64,000 bases of DNA from Muriicola sp. Z0-33 (GTDB lineage Bacteria > Bacteroidota > Bacteroidia > Flavobacteriales > Flavobacteriaceae). Shown here one piece after another: positions 45,388 through 54,051 of this stretch (positions are counted from its first letter, which is position 1; each line of letters begins with the position of its first letter). A model generated the notes under the pieces. That model was given only the letters and a program-made list of their open reading frames with translations. It was not told the DNA's origin and made no database searches. A program made the position numbers and the translations under genes. The DNA lies in assembly GCF_026126425.1 (NCBI RefSeq), contig NZ_JAFMPW010000002.1, positions 1 to 64,000 on the forward strand, written 5' to 3'.

Positions 45388-45987
45388 ATGAACTTAGAAG
45401 AAATAAAAGCAGTATGGTCTGAAATGAGTGACCAGCTGGAAAAACAAAAGAAATTAACCAACGAAATTATATTAAAAATGACTCAAGAACGCTATTCTAA
45501 TAAATTTCAAAAGATTACCATTATAGAAAGCATAGGTGCAATTGTTTGTTTTATTGCAGCCCTATATGTACTACTCAATTTTGGCAAACTAGATACGTGG
45601 TATTTAGTTGTCTGTGGTATTATTACTCTGGGATTTATGCTGATTCTGCCCACTTTGGTCCTGAGATCACTGAGTCAGCTTAAGAATTTAAAGATCACCG
45701 AAGGCAGCTATAAAGATACCATTGTTAAATTCTCCAGGGTGAAGAAGAATTTATTAATGCAACAGCAGTTTGGAATGTACGGCGGGATTATAGTTTTCTT
45801 TACTTCCCTTGCGGTTTTTGCTAAAATGTTCAATGACGAAGATATCTTTCTAAATCAGCAAGAGGTTGGGTTATATATTTTCACAGCAGTGGTATTGGTG
45901 TTATTAGTTCTTTTTACAAGATGGGGCTATAATTGTTACAAAAGCATCACCAGTTCTGCCGAAAATATCTTAAAAGAATTGGAGTAA
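45388..45987 (+). CDS. Membrane protein, likely partner of the ECF sigma factor
   Basis: A 199-residue protein: a soluble helical N-terminus of about 45 residues (LEEIKAVWSEMSDQLEKQKK), then four transmembrane helices (IIESIGAIVCFIAALYVLL, WYLVVCGIITLGFMLILP, FGMYGGIIVFFTSLAVF, VGLYIFTAVVLVLLVLF). It has no zinc-anti-sigma motif HxxxCxxC. Its position one base after the sigma gene suggests it binds that factor at the membrane; this is inference. Confidence 0.7.
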   Translation: MNLEEIKAVWSEMSDQLEKQKKLTNEIILKMTQERYSNKFQKITIIESIGAIVCFIAALYVLLNFGKLDTWYLVVCGIITLGFMLILPTLVLRSLSQLKNLKITEGSYKDTIVKFSRVKKNLLMQQQFGMYGGIIVFFTSLAVFAKMFNDEDIFLNQQEVGLYIFTAVVLVLLVLFTRWGYNCYKSITSSAENILKELE

Positions 45988-46063
45988 TTCAGGGCTCAGA
46001 ATTCCAATTTCCCGGAACTTCTGAAATAGCCAGACTAATTTACATTGCCCTCTATCCTGAATG

Positions 46064-46103
46064 TATGCTATAAAGTTCCTTAGGAACAACTTAAAATAGC
46101 ATA
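46064..46103. promoter_or_regulatory. Long imperfect hairpin in a leader
   Basis: TATGCTAT (46064-46071) pairs exactly with ATAGCATA (46096-46103), and GTTCC/GGAAC arms close a TTA loop at the centre (46075-46087), with AAGTT/AACTT between. No T-run follows, so a 5' leader element or operator is more likely than a terminator. Confidence 0.4.
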
Positions 46104-46144
46104 TATTTAAGCGTTCTTTGTCAGGACCTCTGGATAGGAATACC

Positions 46145-48328
46145 ATGCCGAAACTCGTCAATCAAAATCCACTTTTCTATATGCTCGTAATGACCATTGC
46201 GTTGTCAGCATATGGGCAAAAGAAAAATGAAGCATTTCGCTTAAATATTCGTAAAACCAATTTACCTGTAGTTATAGATGGAGTGGCCGATGATATGGTC
46301 TGGAAAACTACCGATGTCGCTAAGGATTTCTTTATGGTGCTTCCTATGGATGAGGGGAAGGCAAATGAGCGATCGGAGATTAGAATGACCTATGATGATA
46401 AAAATATTTATCTGATTGCCACTTTCTACAATACTACCAAGGGTAAGAATTTTGTGGAGTCGCTAAGACGCGATTTTAGCTTTGGTAAGAACGACAATTT
46501 CCTGCTTTTCATAGATCCTTTTAATAATAAGACTACGGGCTTCACATTTGGTTCAAATGCTGCGGGAGCCCAGTGGGACGGGACAATGTTCGCTGGTTCC
46601 AGTGTTGACTTAAATTGGGATAGTAAATGGGTTTCTGCAGTGCAGCGCGATGAAGACAAATGGGTATTTGAAATGGCACTGCCCTTTAAGTCTATCCGAT
46701 ATAAGGACGGGGTAAAGGAATGGGGAATCAATTTTAGCCGTCTGGATTTGAAATCGAGTGAAAAATCTAGTTGGACGCCTATTGGCAGGCAGTTCCCCAC
46801 CTCTTCTTTGGCGCTGGCAGGAGTTTTGGTCTGGGATGAACCCCCACCTTCCCCTAAAGTTAATTTCTCTCTGATTCCTTATACCTTAGGAACAATAGCA
46901 GAAGACATAAACGAGCAAAGTGATAATGAGTTAAAAGTTGGCGGTGATATCAAATTCAGCCTTAGCTCCTCGCTTAATCTAGATTTAACTATAAATCCTG
47001 ATTTCTCTCAGGTAGAAGTAGACAGGCAGGTAACCAACCTGGATAGATTTGAACTGTTTTTTCCTGAAAGAAGACAGTTTTTCCTTGAAAATGCCGACTT
47101 ATTTGCAAGTTTTGGTTATCAGGACATAAGGCCTTTCTTTTCCCGAAGAATTGGTTTAGGGGTACCCATCAGGGCGGGGGCAAGAGTGAGTGGCAATCTC
47201 AATGAAAACTGGCGGCTTGGACTAATGGATATGCAAACGGCCAGCGTGACATCTACGGGTCGGCCCAGCCAGAATTTTGGTGTACTTTCTTTGCAGCGAA
47301 AAGTGTTTAGCAGATCTAGTATTGGATTGATGTTTGTGAACAAACAATCTGTCAGTTATCCTCAGGAAGCAGATTCCCTAAAAACAGTGTTTCCGGAGTT
47401 TAACCGAAATATTGGGCTGGAATACAATCTGGCATCAGCAGATAATTTATGGTCGGGGAAAGCTTTTGTTTTAAAATCATTTGCACCAAATCAGCGTGGA
47501 AACGGACTTACGCAGGCAGCCAATCTTGAATATAAAAGCAGAAAATGGAACTGGGGGTTACAGGAAGAGTCGGTAGGAGAGGAGTATACCGCAGAAGTAG
47601 GTTTTGTACCGCGAAGAGGATATATTAACCTAAGTGCCTTTGCCGGACACCTCTTTTTTCCAAAAAAGGGTAAAATAGTAAGTCATGGCCCCAGTCTAAG
47701 GACAAGCTATTTTTTCAATTCAAATTTTGAACGCACAGACAATGAGAATTCTTTAGAATATGAGATAAATTTCAGAAATAGGAGTCAGCTAGAATTTGAA
47801 GGTTCTAAGGAGTTTGTTGAATTGTTATCTCCTTTTGATCCTACAAGATCTGGCAAAGATTCGCTGGCAACAGGCACCAGACACAGATGGAACACCTTAA
47901 AAATAGAGTATGATGCCAAACCCCAAAGCTTATTTACCTATTCCTTAGGGGCGCAATATGGAGGCTACTATCTTGAAGGAACCCGACTTGGTCTTATGGC
48001 CGAACTCGGATACCGTTTTCAACCCTTTGTAAGTCTTAGCTCTAATCTAAGTTATAATCACCTGGATATGCCTGCTCCCTGGAATACGACAGAATTTTGG
48101 CTTATTGGCTCGGAGGTTGATATTACCTTTACCAATACCTTGTTTTTTGCCAACCTTTTTCAATACAATGAGCAATCCAGAAATTTTAACTTAAACTCAA
48201 GGTTGCAATGGCGCTATAAACCGGCTTCAGACCTTTTTCTGGTGTATACCAACAACCAATTAATTTCACCATTGGAAGGAAGAAGTTGGTCGCTCACCTT
48301 AAAACTGAATTATTGGTTTAACAATTAG
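46145..48328 (+). CDS. DUF5916 outer-membrane protein with CBM9-like domain
   Basis: A 727-residue protein with a signal peptide (cut near SAYGQ). Residues 25-220 form a CBM9-like sugar-binding beta-sandwich (LPVVIDGVADDMVWKTTDVA, GKNDNFLLFIDPFNNKTTGF). The rest is a DUF5916 beta-barrel with alternating aromatic strands, including PERRQFFLENADLF, and an end of LTLKLNYWFNN. It is probably a surface glycan-binding or transport barrel. I start at the ATG at 46145; a TTG at 46118 would place nine residues before the signal. Confidence 0.84.
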   Translation: MPKLVNQNPLFYMLVMTIALSAYGQKKNEAFRLNIRKTNLPVVIDGVADDMVWKTTDVAKDFFMVLPMDEGKANERSEIRMTYDDKNIYLIATFYNTTKGKNFVESLRRDFSFGKNDNFLLFIDPFNNKTTGFTFGSNAAGAQWDGTMFAGSSVDLNWDSKWVSAVQRDEDKWVFEMALPFKSIRYKDGVKEWGINFSRLDLKSSEKSSWTPIGRQFPTSSLALAGVLVWDEPPPSPKVNFSLIPYTLGTIAEDINEQSDNELKVGGDIKFSLSSSLNLDLTINPDFSQVEVDRQVTNLDRFELFFPERRQFFLENADLFASFGYQDIRPFFSRRIGLGVPIRAGARVSGNLNENWRLGLMDMQTASVTSTGRPSQNFGVLSLQRKVFSRSSIGLMFVNKQSVSYPQEADSLKTVFPEFNRNIGLEYNLASADNLWSGKAFVLKSFAPNQRGNGLTQAANLEYKSRKWNWGLQEESVGEEYTAEVGFVPRRGYINLSAFAGHLFFPKKGKIVSHGPSLRTSYFFNSNFERTDNENSLEYEINFRNRSQLEFEGSKEFVELLSPFDPTRSGKDSLATGTRHRWNTLKIEYDAKPQSLFTYSLGAQYGGYYLEGTRLGLMAELGYRFQPFVSLSSNLSYNHLDMPAPWNTTEFWLIGSEVDITFTNTLFFANLFQYNEQSRNFNLNSRLQWRYKPASDLFLVYTNNQLISPLEGRSWSLTLKLNYWFNN

Positions 48329-48332
48329 AAAA

Positions 48333-48746
48333 ATGAGCAGTTCAGGTTATTCAGCTACACCACTAACGCGTAAACTAGGTCTTAAAGAAGGTCAGAGAGT
48401 ACTCCTGTGCAACCAGCCCGATTATTATTTTGAATTATTTGATGACTTTCCCAAAGTAGAATTTTTATCAAATCCCGATGAAGCAATAATAGATTTTATT
48501 CATTTTTTCTGTACTCATCTAATAGAATTGGAACAACAGTTCGATATACTTAAATCCGGATTGAAAAAGAATGGTAGTTTTTGGGTGAGTTGGCCCAAGA
48601 AAAACTCAAAAATCCCGAAAGATCTCGATGGTAACGTCGTTCGCAGGTTTGGATTGACCCATGGTCTGGTAGATATAAAAGTCTGTGCTGTAAATACAGA
48701 TTGGAGTGGATTAAAGTTTATGTATAGATTGAAGGATAGAAAATAG
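48333..48746 (+). CDS. DUF3052 family protein
   Basis: A 137-residue cytoplasmic protein with the DUF3052 opening SGYSATPLTRKLGLKEGQRV, then IDFIHFFCTHLIELEQQF, WVSWPKKNSKIPKDLDGNVV and a C-terminal VCAVNTDWSGLKFMYR. Function unknown. It begins four bases after the barrel gene. It is convergent with the phosphopantetheinyl transferase and not part of the NRPS locus. Confidence 0.82.
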   Translation: MSSSGYSATPLTRKLGLKEGQRVLLCNQPDYYFELFDDFPKVEFLSNPDEAIIDFIHFFCTHLIELEQQFDILKSGLKKNGSFWVSWPKKNSKIPKDLDGNVVRRFGLTHGLVDIKVCAVNTDWSGLKFMYRLKDRK

Positions 48747-48808
48747 AAGAACAAACTGCAACTTAAATTTGTAAAATACTGTCCAGAATTTTTTAGTTTT
48801 ATTAATGC

Positions 48809-49510
48809 CTAATTGTCAATTTCTTTCCAATTGCGATGCACAATCTTTACATTTTTATCCTGGACACATACAGCTGCAAGGTAACCATCTGCAGGAATAA
48901 ATGAAGACAGCTTCCATTGATGCCTTTCCGCTTTCTCCCATTTGGTTTCCAGCATTTCGGCAGTAAGATCATCATCCAGGCAAACACTAAAAGCATCAAG
49001 GGGAAAAGAGAGACCACTTCCTATTGCTTTTATAAAAGATTCTTTGCGGGTCCAACAGCGATAAAATGCCCTGTCCTGCTCATTTTTATTTAAGCTGTTT
49101 AGCGCTTTAATTTCCTTCTCTGAAAAATTTTGTCTGGCAAGTTCAGCAAGATCGAAATCGGACTTAATAAGTTCCACATCCACTCCAAGCGGATGTTCCA
49201 TGCAAAAACCCATCACAAGAATGTTACCTGAATGAGATATATTGAAATAAGGAGCTTTGTTATCGTCAATAAAAGGTTTTCCCTGGTCACCAAATTTAAA
49301 ATTGATTTCCGATGGATGCTGTTTTGTATAGTGCCCTAAAAGATGTCTTAATATTCCCCGTCCAATTATGAAGGTATACCGGTCTTTATCAAACCGGTAT
49401 TTTTTTGCGTGGTCTAGCTCGGCTAAAGACAAATGCTTTTGATGCAAACTTACGCTCTCGATTAAACGTTGATCGATAGTCCAGACCGCAATGGTGTTTT
49501 TCGAAAGCAT
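48809..49510 (-). CDS. Sfp-type 4'-phosphopantetheinyl transferase
   Basis: A 233-residue enzyme that moves phosphopantetheine from CoA to the serine of carrier domains. The magnesium site is HPLGVDVELIKSDFD and the second signature FYRCWTRKESFIKAIGSGLS (WxxKEA type, with S for A). ILRHLLGHYTKQHP and FNISHSGNILVMGF match the N-terminal half. It is the last gene of the minus NRPS arm, 46 bases after the thioesterase-bearing gene, and would prime all carrier domains in this cluster. Confidence 0.92.
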   Translation of the reverse strand: MLSKNTIAVWTIDQRLIESVSLHQKHLSLAELDHAKKYRFDKDRYTFIIGRGILRHLLGHYTKQHPSEINFKFGDQGKPFIDDNKAPYFNISHSGNILVMGFCMEHPLGVDVELIKSDFDLAELARQNFSEKEIKALNSLNKNEQDRAFYRCWTRKESFIKAIGSGLSFPLDAFSVCLDDDLTAEMLETKWEKAERHQWKLSSFIPADGYLAAVCVQDKNVKIVHRNWKEIDN

Positions 49511-49556
49511 TGTTTGTAATGAAGCCTATAATTTACAAAAAGTATAAACCATTGGC

Positions 49557-51956
49557 CTATACACACTCTTCTTCTATAATTTCAGCTAAATGTTTAACAT
49601 TAGGTTCTTCAAATATGCTGAAATGATTTCCAGGAGCATAACGCACTTTTAATTCAGCTTCCGCCCAAAATTCCCAGGAAGCCACTTTCGCTTTCTTTAA
49701 TTCCGGGTGTTCTTTATCTGCGAGAATAAGGGTGCATGGTGCATTGATCTTCTCCCATTGGTACTTATAGTAGATTGCACTAAGGTGATGCCTTATATGC
49801 CTAAGCTGCATTTGTAACTTGTTATTACTCCATTTCAAATATAATGGCTCCAGAGACTGTCTGTATCTGGAGATAATAGAACTTCTTATGGTTAAAACAG
49901 GGCTACGACTAAGAGTTTTCAGGTATTTACCAAGGCGTTGGTAATATCCTGGCTTTTTCTCCAAAGTTTTGGGTCTGCCCCAGCTGTCTATAATAATAAG
50001 ATTAAACTTTTTATCCAGTTTTCTGAATTGTTTGGCCATTTCAACAACTATAGCACTGTAACAATAAAAAACAAGGTTATATGATTCAACATCTGGTACC
50101 TCTAAGATCTCAGAAATATAGTCCTTACTCATTTGTTCTATACTATTGTGCATTGGGCCGTCACCATGAATTCCTTTTGGCTGAACCAAATAGACCGGTC
50201 TGTCTTCATCCAGAAGGGTAGACATTTTCTTATAAAACAAAACATGCCCTTCACCTGCATGTATACAAAATACCGGACTTTTTTTGCCTTCGGGCTTTAA
50301 AGGGATTAGGAATTCCCAGGGTTTTTTACCCTCCGGAGTTTTCTGATGGTGTATTTCCTGAGCAAGGCCTTTGATTGTTGGATGAAGCAATAAAGCAGTC
50401 ACTGGCAATTTAATATCAAACTGTTCATTGATCCTTGCAATCATTTTTAACGCCATTAATGATTTGCCCCCCAGATCAAAATAATTATCGTTTACCCCAA
50501 TTTCGTTGTGCCCCAAAATATCTTCCCAAATAGCAACTAATTGTACTTCCAAATCATTCTCAGGCGCAACAAAGGTGGGTTTTGCTTTAGTTTGAATGGG
50601 TCCTGAAGTATTGTCTACTGCGAACTTGGGGGGAGCAATACTGTTAATAATCTCTTGTACGGTACTGTTTTGCTGAACTAAAATGGTATCGACTAGCTTT
50701 TGCAAATTCCCGACCAGCCAGTTTTTTGTCTGAGAATTTATTTGATCATTTTGAAAAATGAAAGTAAAAACAATTTCCGAATGTGGAAGTACCATTAGGG
50801 ATAACGGATAATTTGAGGTAACCCCGCTTCTGTATCCTTGTAATTCTATATCACCGCTTTTTGCTTTTTTAGAGGGATAATTTTCAAAGATTAATATGCT
50901 ATCGAACAAGTTCCCACTGGTAATGTCTTTAAGTAGGTCAGAAATTTCATTCTGATTTACGTGTCCATATTTTAGCGCACTAAGTTGCTTTGACTGGTAT
51001 TTAGTCAGCCATTGATCTAGCGTTAGTTCCCGAACTACTTTACCACGAATAGGCAGAATATTGGTAAATACTCCACACAACATTTCCATATTTGGAAAAT
51101 CATTTGAACGCCCGGATATGGCCGACCCAAAAATTATGTCGTCATGATTAAAATATACACTAAGTAATAAGGTCCATACGCCCTGAATTAAGGTGTTCAG
51201 GCTTATTTTAGATTTCTGGGATAATCTGTTCAGTTCTTGTGAAGTTTCAGCTGTTAAACGAATCTTTTCAACAGACTTATTTGATGGATCATTGTCTGAA
51301 GCCCCGGATTTATTAAAAAGATGAACTTTCTGAAAGCCTTCGAAATAGCCTTCCCAGAACTGGCTTGCCTCCTGAGGGTTTTTCTTTTTGATCCAGTTAT
51401 AATAGGACTTAAGCGATGGCAGGGGGCCTAAATCTATAACTTCATTCTTGCAAATTGCATCGTAAAAAGCCAATACATCCTTGATGATATTGCTACTAGA
51501 CCATCCATCTAATAAGAGATGATGGCAGGGCCAAAGAAAATAGTGCTTGTTTTCTTCGAGGGCAATAAGATGGAAGTTATTTGAAGGGTTTTTTTGGAAA
51601 TCTAATCCATCAATCCTGTTTTGTTTTTTTTGTAGTTTAATTTTCTCCCTTTGTGCTGTAACATCTATATTATTCCAGTCATCAAACTGCCATTTTGCAG
51701 CTATATCAGAATGGATTACCTGTAAAGGTTTTTCTATATTTTCCCAATGAATTGTTGTTCTGAGAATTTCGTGCCTGGCTATCACCAACTCCCAGGCTTC
51801 TATTAACGCTTCTCTGTTCAGCTTTCCATTGATGCCAAACTCTACATGCAAGAAACCTTCATCCCATTGGCTGTGCAGGTGATGTATAAGAATTCCCTCC
51901 TGCATTTCTGAAAGTGGAAGAATGGCCTCTATTTTTGATTTCTTTGCTGTATTCAT
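49557..51956 (-). CDS. NRPS termination protein: C-PCP-TE without A domain
   Basis: A 799-residue protein. A condensation domain fills about 10-440, with active site HHLLLDG (His145, His146, Asp150). No adenylation domain follows. The carrier domain has FDLGGKSL with Ser499. A type I thioesterase fills about 555-799: Ser634 sits in FYCYSAIVVEM, where the usual elbow is GYSFGG, and His778 is in APGNHFSIFEE. The condensation domain receives the chain from the epimerising protein encoded seven bases upstream, then the thioesterase releases or cyclises it. Its carrier must be charged in trans. Confidence 0.9.
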   Translation of the reverse strand: MNTAKKSKIEAILPLSEMQEGILIHHLHSQWDEGFLHVEFGINGKLNREALIEAWELVIARHEILRTTIHWENIEKPLQVIHSDIAAKWQFDDWNNIDVTAQREKIKLQKKQNRIDGLDFQKNPSNNFHLIALEENKHYFLWPCHHLLLDGWSSSNIIKDVLAFYDAICKNEVIDLGPLPSLKSYYNWIKKKNPQEASQFWEGYFEGFQKVHLFNKSGASDNDPSNKSVEKIRLTAETSQELNRLSQKSKISLNTLIQGVWTLLLSVYFNHDDIIFGSAISGRSNDFPNMEMLCGVFTNILPIRGKVVRELTLDQWLTKYQSKQLSALKYGHVNQNEISDLLKDITSGNLFDSILIFENYPSKKAKSGDIELQGYRSGVTSNYPLSLMVLPHSEIVFTFIFQNDQINSQTKNWLVGNLQKLVDTILVQQNSTVQEIINSIAPPKFAVDNTSGPIQTKAKPTFVAPENDLEVQLVAIWEDILGHNEIGVNDNYFDLGGKSLMALKMIARINEQFDIKLPVTALLLHPTIKGLAQEIHHQKTPEGKKPWEFLIPLKPEGKKSPVFCIHAGEGHVLFYKKMSTLLDEDRPVYLVQPKGIHGDGPMHNSIEQMSKDYISEILEVPDVESYNLVFYCYSAIVVEMAKQFRKLDKKFNLIIIDSWGRPKTLEKKPGYYQRLGKYLKTLSRSPVLTIRSSIISRYRQSLEPLYLKWSNNKLQMQLRHIRHHLSAIYYKYQWEKINAPCTLILADKEHPELKKAKVASWEFWAEAELKVRYAPGNHFSIFEEPNVKHLAEIIEEECV

Positions 51957-51963
51957 AGTACCA

Positions 51964-53931
51964 TTACATTCCTTTCAATAGATTATCCAGATCTTCCTGA
52001 CTAATATTTGCTTCTGGGAAATCGGAGGGGGTATACTCACCCGAGTCTTTATTTTTACAATATTCAATTATATTTTTGATGTTTGCCTCAAATTCAGCAG
52101 TAAGGTTCTCCATGGTATCAGGCTTATACTTATCAGCAGCAAAACTCCAGTTTAAGTGTAGTTGTCCTTCAGAGATAAAAGCATTGATCTCTATACTGTA
52201 ATTACGCTCACTGGAAGGATGCCGTATATCTTCAGGCCTTGGAGTAAATATTATTTCCCCTGGCAAATTTGTACTTTTTTTATTCCCCAAATAATTAAAT
52301 ACCAGTGGGGGATTGCCTTGTAATTGCTGGCCATCCGAAAGGTATTTTAAAACGCCATAACCAATACCATTATTAGGTATATTTCTAATTCGTTCCTTTA
52401 CGCCCTTAATTTGTTCTCCTATGTCTCCGTCTGAATTAAGATCAATTCTGACAGGGAAAAATGAAGTAAACCAACCAACAGTGTTAGAAACATCCGCACT
52501 TAGTAGCTCTGCTGTCCTTCCATGACGTTCCATCAAAAAGCAAAATTCTTTAATTTCTTCCCAGGAACATATAGTGGCAACCAGAGCGGTTATCAGCAAA
52601 TCCTCTGTTTTTGTATTGTAAAGCTCATTTGCCTCCTGCATTAAGAATGAAGTATCGTTCTCATTCAAAACCCATTTTAAAACGTGAATCGAACTTTCTT
52701 CAAATATACTTTGCTGGCTTTCAGTATCTGGGGGGAATAAATCTTGTGCGCAGACTTGCGATTGCCAATACGAAACTTCTTTATTTATGTCGGCAGATGA
52801 CCTAAGTTCAGAAAGCTGTTCTGACCAATCTTTAATTGTTGCAATTTTATTTTCCAACTCCAGATGTTCACGCTGCTGCTGTTGTCGCAATAATTGTCTA
52901 AAATCATTTTGCAGAATGTTCCAGGAAACCATATCCGTGACAAGATGATGCCCTATGAGAAAAATTCTATTTTCCCCGGCTTTACCACCCTCAAAAAAGA
53001 CACATCTGAAAAGACCGCCATTACTCATATCAAAGGCAGTTTGATGGGCAATGAGTTGATTTCTCACCTCTTTATCTTGCTCTTTCTGATCTGTGAATTG
53101 TTTTATATCGATATGGTAAAAGAAGTGGATATCCTGCTGGTTTAAAACACGAGCTCTCCAATCATCACCCAACTTCTTAAAACTTAATCTTAAGGCATCG
53201 TGATGACCGATGATTTCGCCGACAATCTCTTTCAAAATAGACGGTTGTGTAATCCCCGTATTCCTGACCTCCATTATTTGATTCCAATAATGAGGAGCCG
53301 ATTTATGCAGATCAAAAAACCAATGTTGAATAGGAGTTAATGGTATATCACCTTCAACGGTTGCTATTTTAATTTGGTCATTCTCACTTTTTGCAAACAG
53401 TGCAAGCTCTGCAATGGTTTGATTTTCAAATAACTGATTTGGACTTAATTGAATGCCCAATTTTCTGGCCTTGGCTACAATTTGAATACTAAGAATAGAA
53501 TCTCCTCCAATTTCAAAGAAATTATCGGTGGTAAGGATAGGAGAGAAAGCCAATACATCTTCCCAAATCGCAATTAGTTTTTTCTCAACTTCTGAAGTTG
53601 ATTTCCTGGCTTCTTTTGTCTTCTTAGTTACTTTTAGTTTCGTCTTTCTCAGAGCGCCTTTGTCTATTTTCCCGTTGGGTAAATAGGGAAAATCTTCAAC
53701 CAATTGCACCGTAGACGGAATCATATGTGCCGGCAATTGTTCTTTCATGTAGGCCTGAAGGTTTTCCGGCTGATAAGAATCATGAGGCCTTATATAAGCC
53801 ACCAGACGTTTGGAGCTCTTTCTTTGGGAAGAACCACCTCCTTTGTCTGTAAGGCTTTGTAGCTTATACAGCAATAGTCTACGCTCTTCAGCTGTAAATG
53901 TCTCTATTGTTGTCTTGATAGATTCTGTCAT
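51964..53931 (-). CDS. NRPS protein: A-domain C-terminal part, PCP, epimerisation domain
   Basis: A 655-residue protein (ATG at 53931; a TTG at 53961 is less likely). Residues 10-28 form an amphipathic helix (FTAEERRLLLYKLQSL). Residues 40-95 are only the tail of an adenylation domain: motif A9 LPAHMIPSTVQLVEDFPYLP, then A10 NGKIDK with Lys88. The carrier domain is EIGGDSILSIQI with Ser145. An epimerisation domain follows: PLTPIQHWFFDLH, HHLVTDMVSWNIL (His328, His329), NTVGWFTSFFPV and FNYLGN. The front of the same adenylation domain ends the upstream gene, so the module works only as a pair. Confidence 0.9.
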   Translation of the reverse strand: MTESIKTTIETFTAEERRLLLYKLQSLTDKGGGSSQRKSSKRLVAYIRPHDSYQPENLQAYMKEQLPAHMIPSTVQLVEDFPYLPNGKIDKGALRKTKLKVTKKTKEARKSTSEVEKKLIAIWEDVLAFSPILTTDNFFEIGGDSILSIQIVAKARKLGIQLSPNQLFENQTIAELALFAKSENDQIKIATVEGDIPLTPIQHWFFDLHKSAPHYWNQIMEVRNTGITQPSILKEIVGEIIGHHDALRLSFKKLGDDWRARVLNQQDIHFFYHIDIKQFTDQKEQDKEVRNQLIAHQTAFDMSNGGLFRCVFFEGGKAGENRIFLIGHHLVTDMVSWNILQNDFRQLLRQQQQREHLELENKIATIKDWSEQLSELRSSADINKEVSYWQSQVCAQDLFPPDTESQQSIFEESSIHVLKWVLNENDTSFLMQEANELYNTKTEDLLITALVATICSWEEIKEFCFLMERHGRTAELLSADVSNTVGWFTSFFPVRIDLNSDGDIGEQIKGVKERIRNIPNNGIGYGVLKYLSDGQQLQGNPPLVFNYLGNKKSTNLPGEIIFTPRPEDIRHPSSERNYSIEINAFISEGQLHLNWSFAADKYKPDTMENLTAEFEANIKNIIEYCKNKDSGEYTPSDFPEANISQEDLDNLLKGM

Positions 53932-54051
53932 TATTTTACCGCATTTAGCCGTACTTGGCAAAGAGGCGCAATGGTGAAATCACGCCTAATTGCGATGTAA
54001 ATTTTATAGCTGTCGGACCTTCTTATTTTTTTTCATTACCCCAGTATGCTT

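Noticed and set aside
51964-53931. Second condensation domain instead of epimerisation domain
   Set aside because: The VSWNIL sequence after the HHLVTDM motif, the GWFTSFFPV and FNYLGN motifs, and the preceding GGDSI carrier are typical of epimerisation domains.
53932-54051. A simple frameshift as cause of the split A domain
   Set aside because: The two halves are separated by 120 bases with stops and each half has its own extra tail, so one indel cannot join them.
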